9,079 bases of DNA. It comes from Iamia sp964643485 (GTDB lineage Bacteria; Actinomycetota; Acidimicrobiia; Acidimicrobiales; Iamiaceae). Of the stretch, positions 1-5,716 are shown piece after piece; the stretch's first letter is position 1, and the number at the start of each line of letters is the position of its first letter. Made by a program: the position numbers and the translations under genes. The stretch is taken from assembly GCA_964643485.1 (NCBI GenBank), contig CAZXRA010000284.1, positions 1-9,079 on the forward strand, in the 5' to 3' direction. Under the pieces are notes generated by a model. That model worked only from the letters and a program-made list of their open reading frames with translations, was not told the DNA's origin and searched no databases.

Positions 1-1557
1 GAAGAGCACCCGGGGTCGGTCCGACAGCACGGCCACGGGCGTGTCGGTGCCCATGGAGCCCAGGGCCTCGCCGCCGGTGCGGGCCATGGGGGCCATGAGG
101 ATCCGCAGGTCCTCGGTCGTGTAGCCGAAGGTGACCTGGCGGCGGACCACATCGGCGTGGGGGTACCGGATGTGGGGCCGGTCGGGCAGGTCGTCGAGCG
201 GTATCAGGCCGGTGTGCAGCCACTCGGCGTAGGGGTGCTCCGAGGCCAGGGTGGCCTTGATCTCCTCGTCGGCGATGATGCGGCCCTGGTCCGTGTCGAC
301 CAGGAACATGCGGCCGGGTTGGAGGCGGCCCCGCTGGACGATGGTGGCGGGGTCGATGTCGAGCACGCCGACCTCGGAGGCCATGACCACCAGGCCGTCG
401 GTGGTGACCCAGTAGCGGGAGGGGCGCAGGCCGTTGCGGTCGAGCACGGCGCCGATGACGGTGCCGTCGGTGAAGGCCACCGAGGCCGGGCCGTCCCAGG
501 GCTCCATCACCGAGGCGTGGAACTGGTAGAAGGCCCGCTTGGCCGGATCCATCGTGGCGTTGTTCTCCCACGCCTCGGGGATCATCATCAGCACGGCGTG
601 GTGGAGGGGGCGGCCGGCCAGGTGCAGCAGCTCCAGCACCTCGTCGAAGCTGGCCGAGTCGCTGGCGTCGGGGGTGCAGATGGGGAAGGCCCGCTCCAGG
701 TCGGAGGGGCCGGCGAAGGCGTCGCTCTCCAGCAGGGCCTCGCGGGCCCGCATCCAGTTGCGGTTGCCCTTCACCGTGTTGATCTCGCCGTTGTGGGCGA
801 TGTAGCGGTAGGGGTGGGCCAGGGGCCAGGCCGGGAAGGTGTTGGTGCTGAACCGGGAGTGCACCAGGGCGATGGCGCTCTCCATGCGGGGGTCGCGCAG
901 GTCGGCGTAGAGCTCCTCGAGCTGCCCGGTGGTGAGCATGCCCTTGTAGCAGAGGGTGCGGCAGCTCAGGCTGGGGAAGTAGACGTCGCCGTCCTCGTCC
1001 GAAGCCACCACCGGCCCGTCGGGGCGGCCCACCTCGTGCTCGATGCGCTTGCGGACGACGAAGGCCCGCCGCTCCAGGTCCATCCCCGTGAGGGCGGCGT
1101 CGGGGGCGGCGACGAACACCTGGCGGAAGGTGGGCATGACGTCGAGGGCCATGGAGCCGAGGGACGAGGCGTCGACGGGGACGTCCCGCCAGCCCAGAAC
1201 CTCCAGGCCCTCGCTGGCCACGACCTTGCCGATGGCCTCGACGGCGGCGTCGGCCGCCTCGTCCCCCTGGGGCAGGAAGGCGATGCCGGTGGCGTAGGCG
1301 CCGACCGGGGGGAGGGCGAAGTCGACGACCTCACGGAGGAAGCGGTCGGGGACCTGGATGAGGATGCCGGCCCCGTCGCCGGTGTTGACCTCGGCCCCGG
1401 AGGCGCCACGGTGATCGAGGTGGCACAGCGACAGCAGGCCCTTGTCGACGATGTCGCGGCGCGCCCGGCCGTGCATGTCGACCACGAAGGCGACACCGCA
1501 GGCGTCGTGCTCGTGGGCGGGGTCGTAGAGGCCCTGGCGGGCCGGAGTCCTGCGCAT
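1..1557 (-). CDS. gltB: Glutamate synthase large subunit, N-terminal part (runs off left edge)
   Basis: This is the N-terminal 519 residues of the large subunit of glutamate synthase. The enzyme transfers the amide nitrogen of glutamine to 2-oxoglutarate, giving glutamate in the cytoplasm. The start is ATG at 1557-1555, with a purine-rich GGAAGGGA just upstream. Seen: a class II glutamine amidotransferase domain whose catalytic cysteine is Cys20 (HDACGVAF), implying a 19-residue propeptide removed to expose the nucleophile. The family blocks NTGDGAG (58-64), RFSTNTFPAWPLAHPYR (235-251) and HNGEINTVKGNRNW (255-268) are intact. From about residue 498 the sequence SMGTDTPVAVLSDRP opens the central domain. 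The FMN/Fe-S synthase domain and GXGXG region would lie beyond the window; family proteins are about 1,500 residues, so roughly a third is present. The frame is open to base 1. The gene is divergent from the nucleotidyltransferase gene. Identification is secure from the motifs. Confidence 0.97.
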   Translation of the reverse strand, partial: MRRTPARQGLYDPAHEHDACGVAFVVDMHGRARRDIVDKGLLSLCHLDHRGASGAEVNTGDGAGILIQVPDRFLREVVDFALPPVGAYATGIAFLPQGDEAADAAVEAIGKVVASEGLEVLGWRDVPVDASSLGSMALDVMPTFRQVFVAAPDAALTGMDLERRAFVVRKRIEHEVGRPDGPVVASDEDGDVYFPSLSCRTLCYKGMLTTGQLEELYADLRDPRMESAIALVHSRFSTNTFPAWPLAHPYRYIAHNGEINTVKGNRNWMRAREALLESDAFAGPSDLERAFPICTPDASDSASFDEVLELLHLAGRPLHHAVLMMIPEAWENNATMDPAKRAFYQFHASVMEPWDGPASVAFTDGTVIGAVLDRNGLRPSRYWVTTDGLVVMASEVGVLDIDPATIVQRGRLQPGRMFLVDTDQGRIIADEEIKATLASEHPYAEWLHTGLIPLDDLPDRPHIRYPHADVVRRQVTFGYTTEDLRILMAPMARTGGEALGSMGTDTPVAVLSDRPRVLF

Positions 1558-1625
1558 GCGTCCCTTCCATCGGGAAGATGGGGCGGTCGGGGGTACCGGG
1601 ACGTCGCTGGCCCGTGGGTCTGACA

Positions 1626-1656
1626 ACTCTACTGGTCCTCCCGGGCCCCTCTCCAA
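1626..1656 (-). promoter_or_regulatory. Weak promoter candidate for gltB
   Basis: Reading towards gltB, a -10-like TAGAGT lies at 1631-1626 and a -35-like TTGGAG at 1656-1651. The 19-base spacing is longer than the usual 17-18. Transcription would begin near 1619, giving a leader of about 60 bases before the ATG at 1557. This is a pattern match only; the -35 is poor. Confidence 0.3.
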
Positions 1657-1681
1657 CGCGAAACCCCCACGATGTGACAGT

Positions 1682-1750
1682 CTCAGAACCGGAGCGGACG
1701 GGGTGATCGCGGGCCTTCAGCTCTGACCCGGCACCGGCACGGGTTCTGAG
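1682..1750. repeat. 9-base inverted repeat in the divergent spacer
   Basis: CTCAGAACC at 1682-1690 is the exact reverse complement of GGTTCTGAG at 1742-1750, with 51 bases between. It sits upstream of both divergent genes, so it could be a pair of operator half-sites or the closing stem of an RNA. Which, if either, is not decidable from sequence alone. Confidence 0.55.
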
Positions 1751-1792
1751 CCCTCGTCGGCTGCGCCTCCGAGAAGCCGCTGTGTCGCCTTC

Positions 1793-1822
1793 GAGAGGGC
1801 TCGCCTATCGGCTCGCCCTCTC
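1793..1822. other. Strong hairpin upstream of the nucleotidyltransferase gene
   Basis: GAGAGGGC (1793-1800) pairs perfectly with GCCCTCTC (1815-1822). After a 2x2 internal loop, GCC (1803-1805) pairs with GGC (1810-1812) around a four-base loop TATC. That gives 11 base pairs in 30 bases. No T-run follows on either strand and no gene ends here, so it is not an ordinary terminator. It lies upstream of the putative leaderless start near 1871, so it would only be transcribed if another promoter lies further upstream. Confidence 0.5.
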
Positions 1823-1856
1823 TGCCACGACGTCGGGTCGGGGAGCAGGGGCCGGG

Positions 1857-1862
1857 TACGGT
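1857..1862 (+). promoter_or_regulatory. -10-like box immediately before the nucleotidyltransferase start (possible leaderless transcript)
   Basis: TACGGT fits the actinobacterial TANNNT -10 pattern and lies 8 bases before the ATG at 1871 (5 before the GTG at 1868). No good Shine-Dalgarno sequence is placed for either codon; the GGGGG nearby is too close. Together these suggest transcription starting at or next to the start codon, a common arrangement in actinobacteria. No convincing -35 is visible. Confidence 0.35.
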
Positions 1863-1870
1863 CGGGGGTG

Positions 1871-2728
1871 ATGTCCGCCCCCGCACTGTCCCTGGTGGTC
1901 CTGGCCGCGGGCATGGGCCGCCGCTTCGGGGCCCTCAAGCAGGTCGCCCCGGTGGGGCCGGGCGACGAGGCCCTGGTCGACCACACCATTGCCGACGCCG
2001 TGGCCCACGGAGCGGAGCGGGTCGTGGTGGTGGTCCGGCCCGAGATCCGCGCCGAGGTCATGGGCCACCTGGAGCGCCGGGCCCCGGTGCCGCTGGTCGC
2101 CGTGGAGCAGCCCGGCCCGGGGGTGGGCCGGTCCCGACCGTGGGGCGCCGCCGAAGCGGTGGCCCTGGCCCTCGCCGCCTGCCCGGGTCCGGCGGTGGTG
2201 GCCAACGCCGACGACCACTACGGCGCCGACGCCGTGGCCGCCCTCCTGGGGTGGCTCCGCTCCCCCGCCGCCGGTCCGGGACGTGCCGGGCTCGTCACCT
2301 GGCCCCTGGCCGCCACCCTCTCCTCCCAAGGCGCCGTCACCCGGGCCGTGTGCGCCCTGGGCCCCGACGGGCGCACCGTCACCGGCATGGTCGAGCACCA
2401 CGGCCTGGTGCGGGGCGCCGACGGCACCGTCACCTCGGAGCACGGTCCCGTCGCCCCCGACGCCCCCGTCTCCATGAACCTGTGGGGCCTGCCGGCCGAC
2501 GTCGGCCCCGCCCTGGCCATCGGCGTGGAGGCCTTCCGGGCCACCCACGCCGACGACCCCGATGCCGAGCTCCCTCTCCCCACGGCCATCGATGCCCTGG
2601 TGGCGACCGGCGAGCTGGCCGTCGAGGCCCTGCCCGCCGGCACCACGTGGGTCGGCGTCACCCACCCCGACGACCTGGAACCGGCTCGGGCCGCCATGGC
2701 CGGGCGCGCTCCCGTCCCCGTCCGATGA
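1871..2728 (+). CDS. NTP-transferase-fold nucleotidyltransferase (sugar-nucleotidyltransferase-like)
   Basis: This 285-residue protein looks like a complete GT-A-fold nucleotidyltransferase, a family that joins an NTP to a phosphorylated substrate and releases pyrophosphate. Its substrate is unknown. Seen: the nucleotide-binding signature LAAGMGRRFGALKQ near residues 11-24, with the conserved Lys of the GALKQ block; a GRSRPWGAAEAV block near 86-97, matching the base-contacting region; NADDHYG near 112-118, whose aspartates should hold Mg2+; and later SMNLWGL and ELPLPTAIDAL. These blocks, in this order, resemble the roughly 300-residue stand-alone nucleotidyltransferases of COG1208-like type that lack the left-handed helix domain. 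ATG 1871 is chosen over the adjacent GTG 1868 because neither has a Shine-Dalgarno and the -10 spacing favours it slightly. The stop codon at 2726-2728 overlaps the first base pairs of a hairpin repeat. Family assignment is good, substrate unassigned. Confidence 0.88.
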   Translation: MSAPALSLVVLAAGMGRRFGALKQVAPVGPGDEALVDHTIADAVAHGAERVVVVVRPEIRAEVMGHLERRAPVPLVAVEQPGPGVGRSRPWGAAEAVALALAACPGPAVVANADDHYGADAVAALLGWLRSPAAGPGRAGLVTWPLAATLSSQGAVTRAVCALGPDGRTVTGMVEHHGLVRGADGTVTSEHGPVAPDAPVSMNLWGLPADVGPALAIGVEAFRATHADDPDAELPLPTAIDALVATGELAVEALPAGTTWVGVTHPDDLEPARAAMAGRAPVPVR

Positions 2729-2769
2729 AAGGTCAATCCGCCACCACATGGGTGGAGGATCGACCTTTC
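2727..2769. repeat. Hairpin repeat, copy 1 of 2
   Basis: GAAAGGTC (2727-2734) pairs with GACCTTTC (2762-2769). Inside it, after single A·C and G·A mismatches, ATCC pairs with GGAT and CCACC with GGTGG, around a five-base loop ACATG (2746-2750): 17 pairs in 43 bases. It begins within the stop codon of the nucleotidyltransferase gene. It matches copy 2 at 39 of 43 bases. No T-run follows, so it is not a standard terminator. Confidence 0.85.
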
Positions 2770-2795
2770 GGGGCCGAAACGTCCCGCCCGCGCCA

Positions 2796-2844
2796 GTCGA
2801 AAGGTCACTTCACCACCGCATGGGTGGAGGATCGACCTTTCGAC
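2796..2844. repeat. Hairpin repeat, copy 2 of 2, abutting the aminopeptidase ribosome binding site
   Basis: The core 2799-2841 repeats copy 1 at a 72-base offset, and the last 24 aligned bases (from the loop CATG through the right arm to G2842) are identical. The four differences are all on the left side (2808, 2810, 2812, 2818); they fall at a pair lost to a mismatch, a C-G replaced by a T-G wobble, an already mismatched position, and the loop. The outer stem is longer than in copy 1: 11 perfect pairs, 2796-2806 with 2834-2844. The total is about 19 pairs with loop GCATG. The stem ends at 2844 and the Shine-Dalgarno begins at 2845. Confidence 0.85.
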
Positions 2845-2851
2845 GGAGGAG
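2845..2851 (+). promoter_or_regulatory. Shine-Dalgarno of the aminopeptidase gene (decides the start)
   Basis: GGAGGAG lies 7 bases before GTG 2859. Two in-frame ATG codons upstream (2748 and 2820) lie in the loops of the hairpin repeats and have no such sequence in front, so GTG 2859 is the better start. Confidence 0.85.
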
Positions 2852-2858
2852 ACCGATC

Positions 2859-4148
2859 GTGAACGCACTTCCGGATGCGACGGTCGGCGACCTGTTGGCC
2901 TACCTCGACGCTTCGCCCACCCCGTACCACGCCGCGGCCGAGGCGGCCCGGCGCCTGGCCGAGACGGGCTCGACCGCAGTCGACCTCCTCACGCCGTGGG
3001 CCGACGTCCCGGCTCGGGGCCATGTGCTGGCCGACGGGGCCCTCGTCGCCTGGGCCCTGCCCGCCGACGGACCGGCGGCCCCGCCCCTCCGCCTGGTCGG
3101 CGCCCACACCGACAGCCCCGGGTTGCGGGTCAAGCCTCTCCCCGACACCGGCACGGCCGGGTGGCGCCAGCTCGGCGTGGAGGTCTACGGCGGGGCCCTG
3201 GTCAACTCGTGGCTCGACCGCGACCTGGGGTTGGCCGGCCGGGTGGCAGTGCGGGACGACGACGGTGCGGTCACCAGCCGCCTGCTCCGGGTGGACGAGC
3301 CCGTGCTGCGCGTGCCCCAGCTCGCCATCCACCTCGACCGCGACGTCACCAGCCAGGGGTTGAAGCTCGACCGCCAACGCCACCTCACCCCGGTGTGGGG
3401 TGTCGGCCATCCCGAGGAGGGGGCCTTCCGCCGGGACGTGGCCCGCCGCCTCGACGTGGCCCCCGAGGCGATCGGAGGCTGGGACCTCATGGCCTTCGAC
3501 CTCACCCCGGCCGCCGTGGTCGGTGCCGACCGGAGCCTGGTGGCCAGCGGGCGCCTCGACGACCTGTGCTCGTGCTGGGCCGGGCTCGGCGCCCTCGCCA
3601 CCGTCGAGCCCGACGGCGAACGGGGCGCGGTGCTGGCCCTCTTCGACCACGAGGAGGTGGGCAGCGCCTCCACCCGGGGAGCGGCCGGTGCCCTCCTGTC
3701 CCAGGTGCTGGAGCGCCTGGTCACGGCTCGGGGCGGCACCCGGGCCGATCTCCTGGCCGCCCTCCCCGCCTCGGCCCTGGCCTCGGCCGACATGGCCCAC
3801 GCCACCCACCCCAACTACGCCGACCGCCACGAGCCCGGCCACTGGGTGGCCGTCGACGGGGGGCCGGTCATCAAGATCAACGCCAACCAGCGCTACGCCA
3901 CCGAGCCGGCGACCGCGGCCGCCTTCGCCGCCGCCTGCGACCGGGCCGGCGTGCCCGTCCAGCACTTCGTGGGCCACAACGAGATGCCGTGCGGCTCGAC
4001 CATCGGCCCCTTCACCGCCGCCGGGCTGGCCCTCCCCACCGTCGACGTCGGGGTGGCCCAGCTCGCCATGCACTCGGCCCGGGAGCTGTGCGGCGCCGAG
4101 GATCCGGTGCGCATGGTCGCCGCCCTGGCCGAGTGGTTCCGGGGGTGA
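2859..4148 (+). CDS. apeB: M18 family aminopeptidase
   Basis: A 429-residue, apparently complete metallo-aminopeptidase of family M18 (aspartyl aminopeptidase type), which removes N-terminal, often acidic, residues from peptides in the cytoplasm. Seen: the zinc-ligand block GAHTDSPGLRVKP with His83 and Asp85; the GRLDDLCS block with Asp234-Asp235; FDHEEVGS with Glu265-Glu266, expected catalytic base and metal ligand; HATHPNYADRHEP and KINANQRYAT of the dimer/active-site region; VGHNEMPCGSTIGP; and a C-terminal AMHSARE with His405 as the last metal ligand. Length is typical for bacterial M18 proteins. No signal peptide. The GTG start follows GGAGGAG by 7 bases. Two hairpin repeats lie directly upstream. 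The 3' end overlaps the next gene by four bases, pointing to co-transcription and coupled translation. The symbol apeB is used by family resemblance to actinobacterial members. Confidence 0.95.
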   Translation: MNALPDATVGDLLAYLDASPTPYHAAAEAARRLAETGSTAVDLLTPWADVPARGHVLADGALVAWALPADGPAAPPLRLVGAHTDSPGLRVKPLPDTGTAGWRQLGVEVYGGALVNSWLDRDLGLAGRVAVRDDDGAVTSRLLRVDEPVLRVPQLAIHLDRDVTSQGLKLDRQRHLTPVWGVGHPEEGAFRRDVARRLDVAPEAIGGWDLMAFDLTPAAVVGADRSLVASGRLDDLCSCWAGLGALATVEPDGERGAVLALFDHEEVGSASTRGAAGALLSQVLERLVTARGGTRADLLAALPASALASADMAHATHPNYADRHEPGHWVAVDGGPVIKINANQRYATEPATAAAFAAACDRAGVPVQHFVGHNEMPCGSTIGPFTAAGLALPTVDVGVAQLAMHSARELCGAEDPVRMVAALAEWFRG

Positions 4149-4849
4149 CGGCACCGCCGGTGCCGCAACCTGGGCACCGCCTGGTCCTGTTCGACCTCGA
4201 CGGCACGCTGACCGACTCGGCCCCGGGCATCTTCGGGTGCGTCCGCCACGCCCTGGGCGTGCTGGGCTGGCCCGACCCCGGCCCGGAGCGGCTGCGCGCC
4301 TTCGTCGGGCCGCCGATCCAGGAGTCGTTCGCCGCCCTGGGGCTGCCCGAGGACGACATCGACCGGGCCGTGGCGGCCTACCGGTCCCGCTTCGGGGAGA
4401 CCGGCCTGTACGAGAACGAGGTGTACGACGGGATCCCCGACCTGCTGGCCGCCCTGCGCCGGGCCGGCTTCGACCTGGCCGTGGCCACCTCCAAGCCCGA
4501 GGTGTACGCCCGCCGGATCCTGGACCACTTCGGCCTGACCCCCTCGTTCTCGGCCGTGGCCGGGGCGACGCTCGACGGGTCGCTCCGCCACAAGGACGAG
4601 GTCATCGCCGCGTGCCTGGCCTCCCTCGGGGTCGAGGCGACGGCGGTGGCGGCCATGGTCGGCGACCGGTCCCACGACGTGACCGGCGCGGCCCGACACG
4701 GCATCCCCTGCATCGGTGTCACCTGGGGCTACGGGTCGGTCGAGGAGCTGACCCGGGCCGGGGTGGCGAGGTTGGTGAACCGGCCCGACGACCTGCCGGG
4801 GGCGCTGGGCGAGATCCTGGGGGCCGCCACGGCGTCCACTGGAGCCTGA
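4145..4849 (+). CDS. HAD-superfamily hydrolase, phosphoglycolate-phosphatase-like
   Basis: A 234-residue HAD phosphatase that hydrolyses a small phosphate monoester. Seen: motif I FDLDGTLTDS with nucleophile Asp17 and acid/base Asp19; motif II VATSKP with Thr115-Ser116; motif III Lys150 in RHKDEV; motif IV MVGDRSHDV with Asp174 and Asp178 for Mg2+. The helical cap insertion after motif I (residues about 27-95, including FVGPPIQESF) marks subfamily IA, as in phosphoglycolate phosphatase and related nucleotidases. The substrate is not fixed by sequence, so gph is not assigned. GTG 4145 overlaps the aminopeptidase stop (GTGA), so translation is probably coupled; no separate Shine-Dalgarno is well placed. 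A later GTG at 4160 is possible but lies only five codons in and leaves the domain unchanged. The next gene starts one base after this stop. Confidence 0.93.
   Translation: MTAPPVPQPGHRLVLFDLDGTLTDSAPGIFGCVRHALGVLGWPDPGPERLRAFVGPPIQESFAALGLPEDDIDRAVAAYRSRFGETGLYENEVYDGIPDLLAALRRAGFDLAVATSKPEVYARRILDHFGLTPSFSAVAGATLDGSLRHKDEVIAACLASLGVEATAVAAMVGDRSHDVTGAARHGIPCIGVTWGYGSVEELTRAGVARLVNRPDDLPGALGEILGAATASTGA
4841..4844 (+). promoter_or_regulatory. Shine-Dalgarno of the J-domain gene, inside the HAD gene's end
   Basis: GGAG ends 6 bases before GTG 4851 and lies within the last codons of the HAD gene. It supports GTG 4851, one base after the preceding stop, as the start. Confidence 0.65.
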
Positions 4850-4850
4850 G

Positions 4851-5480
4851 GTGGACCGGCACGAGGCGGCTCGAGTTCTGGGCATCGCCTCCACGGCGAC
4901 GCCGGAGGAGGTGCGCCACGCCTTCCGGGATCTGATCCGGACCCGCCACCCCGATCGGGCCGGCGACACGGCCACGGCGTCCGCGGCCCGGTTGATCGAG
5001 GCCCACCGGGTGCTGCGCTCTGCACCGGACCCCGCCGATCCGGCCGAGCCCCAGCCGTCTTGGTTCGCGGCAGGGACGGCACCTCCGACCGAACGACCGC
5101 CGTCCGCTCACCGAGCATCGGCCGGTCCCGTCGACGTACGGCAGGCCGGCGATTCCCTCCTGGTCGACGCCGAGCCGGCCGTGGTGATGGCCCACCTGGT
5201 CGAGGCAGGCCATGCCCTGGGCGAGATCACCTATCTGGACCGGGCATCGGGCTTCGTGGAGGTGCTGCTCCAGGTGCAGGAGGAGGACGACATCGGCCCG
5301 GCGGCCGTGTCGCTGGTGGCCTCGCTTCAGGGCCGGGCCGAGGCGGTGGAGGTGTTCTGCACCGTCGAGCGCCTCGACGGCCACCCCGCCCCACCCGTCG
5401 CCCCCATCGTCGCCGCCCTCGCCGCCGAGATGGGTGACAGGGACACGGCACCCAGGAGCGCACAGCGCGAACGCGGGTGA
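4851..5480 (+). CDS. J-domain protein with an unrecognised C-terminal domain
   Basis: A 209-residue protein. Residues 1 to about 58 form a J domain: two helices flanking the diagnostic His33-Pro34-Asp35 loop (RTRHPDRAG), then a third helix (ARLIEAHRVL). J domains stimulate the ATPase of Hsp70 (DnaK) and bring it clients. Residues about 59-92 are a Pro/Ala-rich linker. Residues about 95-190 form a compact alternating strand/helix region (DSLLVDAEPAVV, GEITYLDRASGFVEVLLQV, VEVFCTVERLDG) that I do not recognise. There is no Gly/Phe-rich segment or CXXCXGXG zinc finger, so this is not canonical DnaJ; it fits a class C J protein with a private client domain. No membrane segment is seen. It is the last gene of the plus-strand run and is followed by a GC hairpin. 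The tail after about 190 is polar and probably disordered. Confidence 0.85.
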   Translation: MDRHEAARVLGIASTATPEEVRHAFRDLIRTRHPDRAGDTATASAARLIEAHRVLRSAPDPADPAEPQPSWFAAGTAPPTERPPSAHRASAGPVDVRQAGDSLLVDAEPAVVMAHLVEAGHALGEITYLDRASGFVEVLLQVQEEDDIGPAAVSLVASLQGRAEAVEVFCTVERLDGHPAPPVAPIVAALAAEMGDRDTAPRSAQRERG

Positions 5481-5500
5481 CGGGAAGGAACCCCCGGGAA

Positions 5501-5536
5501 GGCCGGCCGCGCCCGGGGGGAAGGGCGCGACCGGCC
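5501..5536 (+). terminator. GC-rich hairpin after the J-domain gene (terminator candidate)
   Basis: GGCCGG (5501-5506) pairs with CCGGCC (5531-5536), then a C·A mismatch, then CGCGCCC (5508-5514) pairs with GGGCGCG (5523-5529). The result is 13 pairs around an eight-base purine loop. It begins 21 bases after the stop codon, where a terminator is expected. It has no T-run, so it would be a U-less type common in GC-rich actinobacteria, or simply an mRNA 3'-end stabiliser. Confidence 0.6.
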
Positions 5537-5585
5537 AGGATGCTGAAGGGTCCACCCCGGCAGGAGCGATGGGCCGATCAGCAGA

Positions 5586-5595
5586 TCACCGGTGA
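5586..5595. repeat. 10-base palindrome TCACCGGTGA
   Basis: A perfect self-complementary decamer in the convergent spacer. It overlaps the first four bases of the left arm of the 15-base inverted repeat. It could be a dimeric protein site, but nothing else supports that. Confidence 0.4.
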
Positions 5596-5693
5596 ACTGG
5601 TGGTGGGTGGTCGGGCCTGAGGGCGACGTGCCGCGACACGGAAGCCCCGGGTGGTCACGGCCTATGGGGGAGGACGTTCCACCACCAGTTCAC
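5592..5693. repeat. Perfect 15-base inverted repeat with a 72-base interior, in the convergent spacer
   Basis: GTGAACTGGTGGTGG at 5592-5606 is the exact reverse complement of 5679-5693. Between the arms lie GTCG/CGAC and CC/GG pairs (5610-5627, two-base bulge, four-base loop) and a near-palindrome CGTGCCG/CGACACG (5627-5640), so a branched fold closed by the long stem is possible. The motif GGGTGGTC occurs twice (5605-5612 and 5649-5656). There is no obvious target-site duplication and no transposase. It lies between convergent genes, so it may be a shared 3'-end structure, a structured RNA or a relic of a small mobile element. Confidence 0.7.
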
Positions 5694-5699
5694 GAGGGA

Positions 5700-5716
5700 C
5701 GAGGACTCAGTCCTCG
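5700..5716. repeat. 17-base palindrome across the stop codon of the Ig/DUF4214 gene
   Basis: CGAGGACT (5700-5707) and AGTCCTCG (5709-5716) are perfect reverse complements around C5708. The centre is the TGA stop (complement at 5707-5709) of the minus-strand gene. On RNA the stem would be 6-7 pairs with a small loop. Confidence 0.45.

Larger units (their letters stand above)
1558..1870. other. Divergent intergenic region between gltB and the nucleotidyltransferase gene
   Basis: About 310 bases without a convincing gene. Small open frames here show no family features and overlap both promoter regions. The stretch holds a gltB promoter candidate (1626-1656), a 9-base inverted repeat (1682-1690 with 1742-1750), a small stem of CGGCT/AGCCG (1758-1762 with 1775-1779), a strong hairpin (1793-1822) and a -10-like box (1857-1862) just before the plus-strand gene. 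With genes leaving in both directions it is probably regulatory for one or both. Confidence 0.6.

Noticed and set aside
157..1623. Long plus-strand open frame of 488 codons opposite gltB
   Set aside because: It is Gly/Val/Ala-rich low-complexity sequence without domains, created by the codon bias of the opposite gltB frame, whose family motifs are unambiguous.
1793..1822. Intrinsic terminator
   Set aside because: No T-run on either strand and no gene ending nearby; both neighbouring genes start away from it.
1805..2749. Minus-strand open frame of 314 codons opposite the nucleotidyltransferase
   Set aside because: Gly- and His-rich composition with no motif; an antisense shadow of a gene with clear catalytic blocks.
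2727..2844. Reading the two hairpin repeats as a minimal CRISPR array
   Set aside because: Only two units, strongly palindromic throughout, a 29-base gap, and no cas genes; a structured repeat element fits better.
2805..4154. Minus-strand open frame of 449 codons opposite the aminopeptidase
   Set aside because: Shadow frame in GC-rich DNA; all M18 motifs are on the plus strand.
2996..4849. HAD protein with a long N-terminal extension from 2996
   Set aside because: The extension is Arg/Pro/Gly-rich sequence out of frame with the aminopeptidase; HAD homology begins just after GTG 4145.
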